From Oceanicola sp. 22II-s10i (lineage in GTDB: Bacteria; Pseudomonadota; Alphaproteobacteria; Rhodobacterales; Rhodobacteraceae), in assembly GCF_002210105.1 (NCBI RefSeq), contig NZ_AQQU01000005.1, positions 1 to 64,000 on the forward strand: a DNA stretch of 64,000 nucleotides. Direction: 5' to 3'. Positions 62,153-64,000 of this stretch are shown here, piece by piece (within the stretch, counting starts at the first letter, position 1; every line of letters begins with the position of its first letter). The translations under genes and the position numbers were made by a program. Under the pieces are notes generated by a model, which did not search any database, was not told the origin of the DNA, and was given only the letters and a program-made list of their open reading frames with translations.

Positions 62153-62385
62153 CGGCGGGCGGTCCGGATAACATGGCGCAAGATACGCCGCTGCAGATGG
62201 TCAGCTAGCCAAAGGGCAGGACCAAGGCGCAAGGGCGGTGCCCTCGATTTTCACGCGGCCCATTGCGGGCATGTCACAATTGTCTGGAAAATAGGCGGAA
62301 AGTCCGCTGACGTCAGCGACGTGTCATCGCCCGGATGCTGGTCGCGTCTTGCCGAGGGGCGCGGAACTCAGGACAGGAGAAAGTC

Positions 62386-62790
62386 ATGCACGTCACCGGA
62401 CACTGCCATTGCGGCGCCATCCGCTTCGAAGCCGAGATCGACCCGGCCGAGATCCGGATCTGCCACTGCACCGACTGCCAGCGGCTGTCGGGTTCGGCGT
62501 TCCGGGTCAACGTCTTCGCCGACGATGACCGGTTCCGGCTGCTCGGCGGCAGTCCGAAGAGCTACGTGAAGATCGCGGACAGCGGCAACCGGCGGCTCCA
62601 TGCCTTCTGCGCGGATTGCGGGACGCCGGTCTATGCCACGTCGGAGGGTCCGGGGCCGAAGCGCTTCGGGCTCAGGGTCGGCACGCTGGACAATGCCGCC
62701 GACCTGATCCCGTCGCTTCAGATATGGACCCGCTCGGCCCTGCCGTGGCTGGGCGACATCGGCGCCCTGCCCGGCCACGAAGGCCAGTAG
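62386..62790 (+). CDS. GFA-family (CENP-V/GFA fold) protein
   Basis: The 134-aa zinc protein has the family motifs TGHCHCGAIRFEAEID, ICHCTDCQRLSGSAFRV and AFCADCGTPVYATSE, giving the Cys ligands of two zinc sites. The family is named from glutathione-dependent formaldehyde-activating enzyme, though most members do not have that activity. ACAGGAG lies before ATG 62386. It stands alone. Confidence 0.93.
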   Translation: MHVTGHCHCGAIRFEAEIDPAEIRICHCTDCQRLSGSAFRVNVFADDDRFRLLGGSPKSYVKIADSGNRRLHAFCADCGTPVYATSEGPGPKRFGLRVGTLDNAADLIPSLQIWTRSALPWLGDIGALPGHEGQ

Positions 62791-62811
62791 AGCGCCGGGG
62801 CCGATGCGCGG

Positions 62812-63192
62812 TCAGCCGCGATAGAGCGCGCAGAGCTTGTTGCCGTCCGGATCGCGGACATAGGCCAGGTGCATCCCGCTGGGACGCGGGCCGGGGGCCT
62901 CCTCGATCGAGGTGCCGCCATTGGCGACGGCGACATCGTGGAACTCCACCACCTGCTCGGGCGAGGTGCATTTGAAGCCGATGGTGCCGCCGTTGGCGCC
63001 GGTCGCGGGCTGGCCGTCGATCGGTTCGGAAATGCCGAAGCTGTTGCCGTCGTGGCGATAGAACAGACGGATGTCGCCCTTGGCATTGGTGTTCTGGACG
63101 GGTTCACCCGCGCCGAGAACGCCGAGCACGGCGTTGTAGAACTTGCGGGACCGCTCGATGTCGTTCGAGCCGACCATGACGTGATTGAACAA
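62812..63192 (-). CDS. VOC-family (glyoxalase-like) protein
   Basis: The 126-aa protein has the VOC fold: FNHVMVGSNDIERSRKFYNAVLG at its start, FYRHDGNSFGISEPIDG, HDVAVANGGTSIEEAPG, and HLAYVRDPDGNKLCALYRG at the end. GGAGGAGG lies directly upstream of a TTG at 63192, so that TTG is taken as the start; the longer upstream frame has no conservation. The substrate is unknown. Confidence 0.9.
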   Translation of the reverse strand: MFNHVMVGSNDIERSRKFYNAVLGVLGAGEPVQNTNAKGDIRLFYRHDGNSFGISEPIDGQPATGANGGTIGFKCTSPEQVVEFHDVAVANGGTSIEEAPGPRPSGMHLAYVRDPDGNKLCALYRG

Positions 63193-63432
63193 ACCTGCCT
63201 CCTCCGGGACTGGACCGCGCGTGCTGCGCGGCGGACCGGGATCGGCCCGCACCGAATGGGTAGACCGGCAGGCGAGCGGCGTGAAGGGGCGAGTTGCGGA
63301 ATGCAGGGACCTGTCCCGTCCCGCGGCGGCGGACCGACGCATCCGTATAATCTGCCGCGAAACTATTGGTTGATCCCGGCCCCGCTCTCAGGGTTCCTGT
63401 CCCAACCAGACGAAACGCGGGGAGGCGGGGTC

Positions 63433-64000
63433 ATGAGCGATCGGAACCAGGGCGAGACGGACGAGGCACGGGCGGAGGACCTGCTGCGGCAGGCGCAGGA
63501 CTTTGCCGACCAGGTGATCGCACCGAGGGCTGCGGAGTGGGACCGGACGAACACCTACGACATCGACACCCTGCGCGAGGCGTCGCGCTTCGGCTGGATG
63601 GGCCTGCAGGTGCCGCGCGATCAGGGCGGGCTCGGCCTGCCCTTCTCGGTCAAGTCGCGGCTGAGCGAGGTTCTGGCCGGTGCAGATTTCGGCTTCTCGC
63701 TGTCGCTCATCAACTCGACCAACATCGGTTACAAGCTGTGCCGCGATGCCCCGCATCTGGCGGAACGCTACCTGTCCGACCTGATCAGCGCCCGGCGGCT
63801 CGGCAGCACCGCGCTGACCGAACCCGGCGCGGGGACGGATTTCGCGGCGATCTCCACCACGGCCACTCGCGACGGCGATGGCTGGCGGCTGAACGGGACC
63901 AAGGCGTGGATCATCAACGCCGCGGCCTCGGACCTGATCATCCTTTACGCGCAGACGGAGCCCGGCAGCCGGGGCGCGGGCATCGCCGCCTTCCTGATCG
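63433..64000 (+). CDS. Acyl-CoA dehydrogenase, partial (3' end beyond window)
   Basis: The frame starts at ATG 63433 and is open to the window end, giving the first 189 residues of an acyl-CoA dehydrogenase family enzyme: DFADQVIAPRAAEWDRTNTYD, GWMGLQVPRDQGGLGLPFS, SLSLINSTNIGY and TALTEPGAGTDFAAISTTATRDGDGWRLNGTKAWI (FAD binding loop). The catalytic Glu near residue 370 lies outside. GGAGGCGGGG precedes the start. Confidence 0.92.
   Translation, partial: MSDRNQGETDEARAEDLLRQAQDFADQVIAPRAAEWDRTNTYDIDTLREASRFGWMGLQVPRDQGGLGLPFSVKSRLSEVLAGADFGFSLSLINSTNIGYKLCRDAPHLAERYLSDLISARRLGSTALTEPGAGTDFAAISTTATRDGDGWRLNGTKAWIINAAASDLIILYAQTEPGSRGAGIAAFLI

Noticed and set aside
1-64000. CRISPR array, rRNA, prophage or replication origin
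   Set aside because: No regularly spaced repeats of CRISPR type, no rRNA sequence, no phage structural genes and no dnaA/repABC-type genes were seen.

Overview
The window reads as a chromosomal segment of a high-GC alphaproteobacterium of the order Rhodobacterales (Rhodobacteraceae/Roseobacteraceae). The evidence is the block infA-maf-RNase E/G-yacG beside tRNA-Phe(GAA), hisD followed by a UPF0262 gene and a low-molecular-weight phosphatase gene, DUF1150 and DUF465 proteins, the ATP-sulfurylase/APS-kinase of the type seen in this order, and dense operons whose genes overlap as ATGA or GTGA. No rRNA, CRISPR array, prophage or replication origin was seen.

The window falls into two parts that meet at tRNA-Phe (33935-34009). 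The left part (1-33.9 kb) looks accessory. It starts in a damaged IS3-family element, followed by two small unknown genes and an HWE-family sensor kinase. Next come a ku-ligD end-joining pair, a paoABC-type molybdenum aldehyde oxidoreductase, an ExoD-like gene and a quinoprotein dehydrogenase whose membrane anchor and PQQ domain are separate genes. A MarR/MBL-fold pair follows. A caa3-type oxidase operon (CtaC with a cytochrome domain, fused CtaD-CtaE, an unknown membrane protein, CtaG, a three-haem cytochrome c) comes next, then a fatty-acid beta-oxidation operon (acyl-CoA dehydrogenase with two compensating frameshifts, thiolase, FadB-like enzyme, acetyl-CoA hydrolase/transferase-like protein). 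The part ends with an MgtC gene, an FAD protein and an aldehyde dehydrogenase. Between that last gene and the tRNA sit three TGTAGCAA repeats at exact 12-bp spacing, which together with the tRNA suggests an integration site.

The right part (34-64 kb) is mostly core metabolism and looks more GC-rich: infA/maf/rng/yacG, hisD, trxB with a divergent Lrp-type regulator, ATP sulfurylase/APS kinase, hsp20 and purEK. Between these lie less ordinary genes: a large protein with curlin-like repeats, a tandem pair of 277-aa putative glycosyltransferases, an HTH-GIY-YIG protein, a lone phnM, a P450, and a duplicated ~165-bp element rich in inverted repeats. The window ends inside an acyl-CoA dehydrogenase gene.

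Taken together, the left part codes for oxidation of sugars or alcohols (PQQ), aldehydes (Moco, ALDH) and fatty acids, with a dedicated terminal oxidase and a DNA-repair pair. No single new system stands out beyond doubt. The best leads are the tRNA-Phe junction, the reading frame that joins a winged helix to ATP sulfurylase/APS kinase, the split quinoprotein, the twin glycosyltransferase-like genes, the curlin-repeat protein and the duplicated intergenic element.
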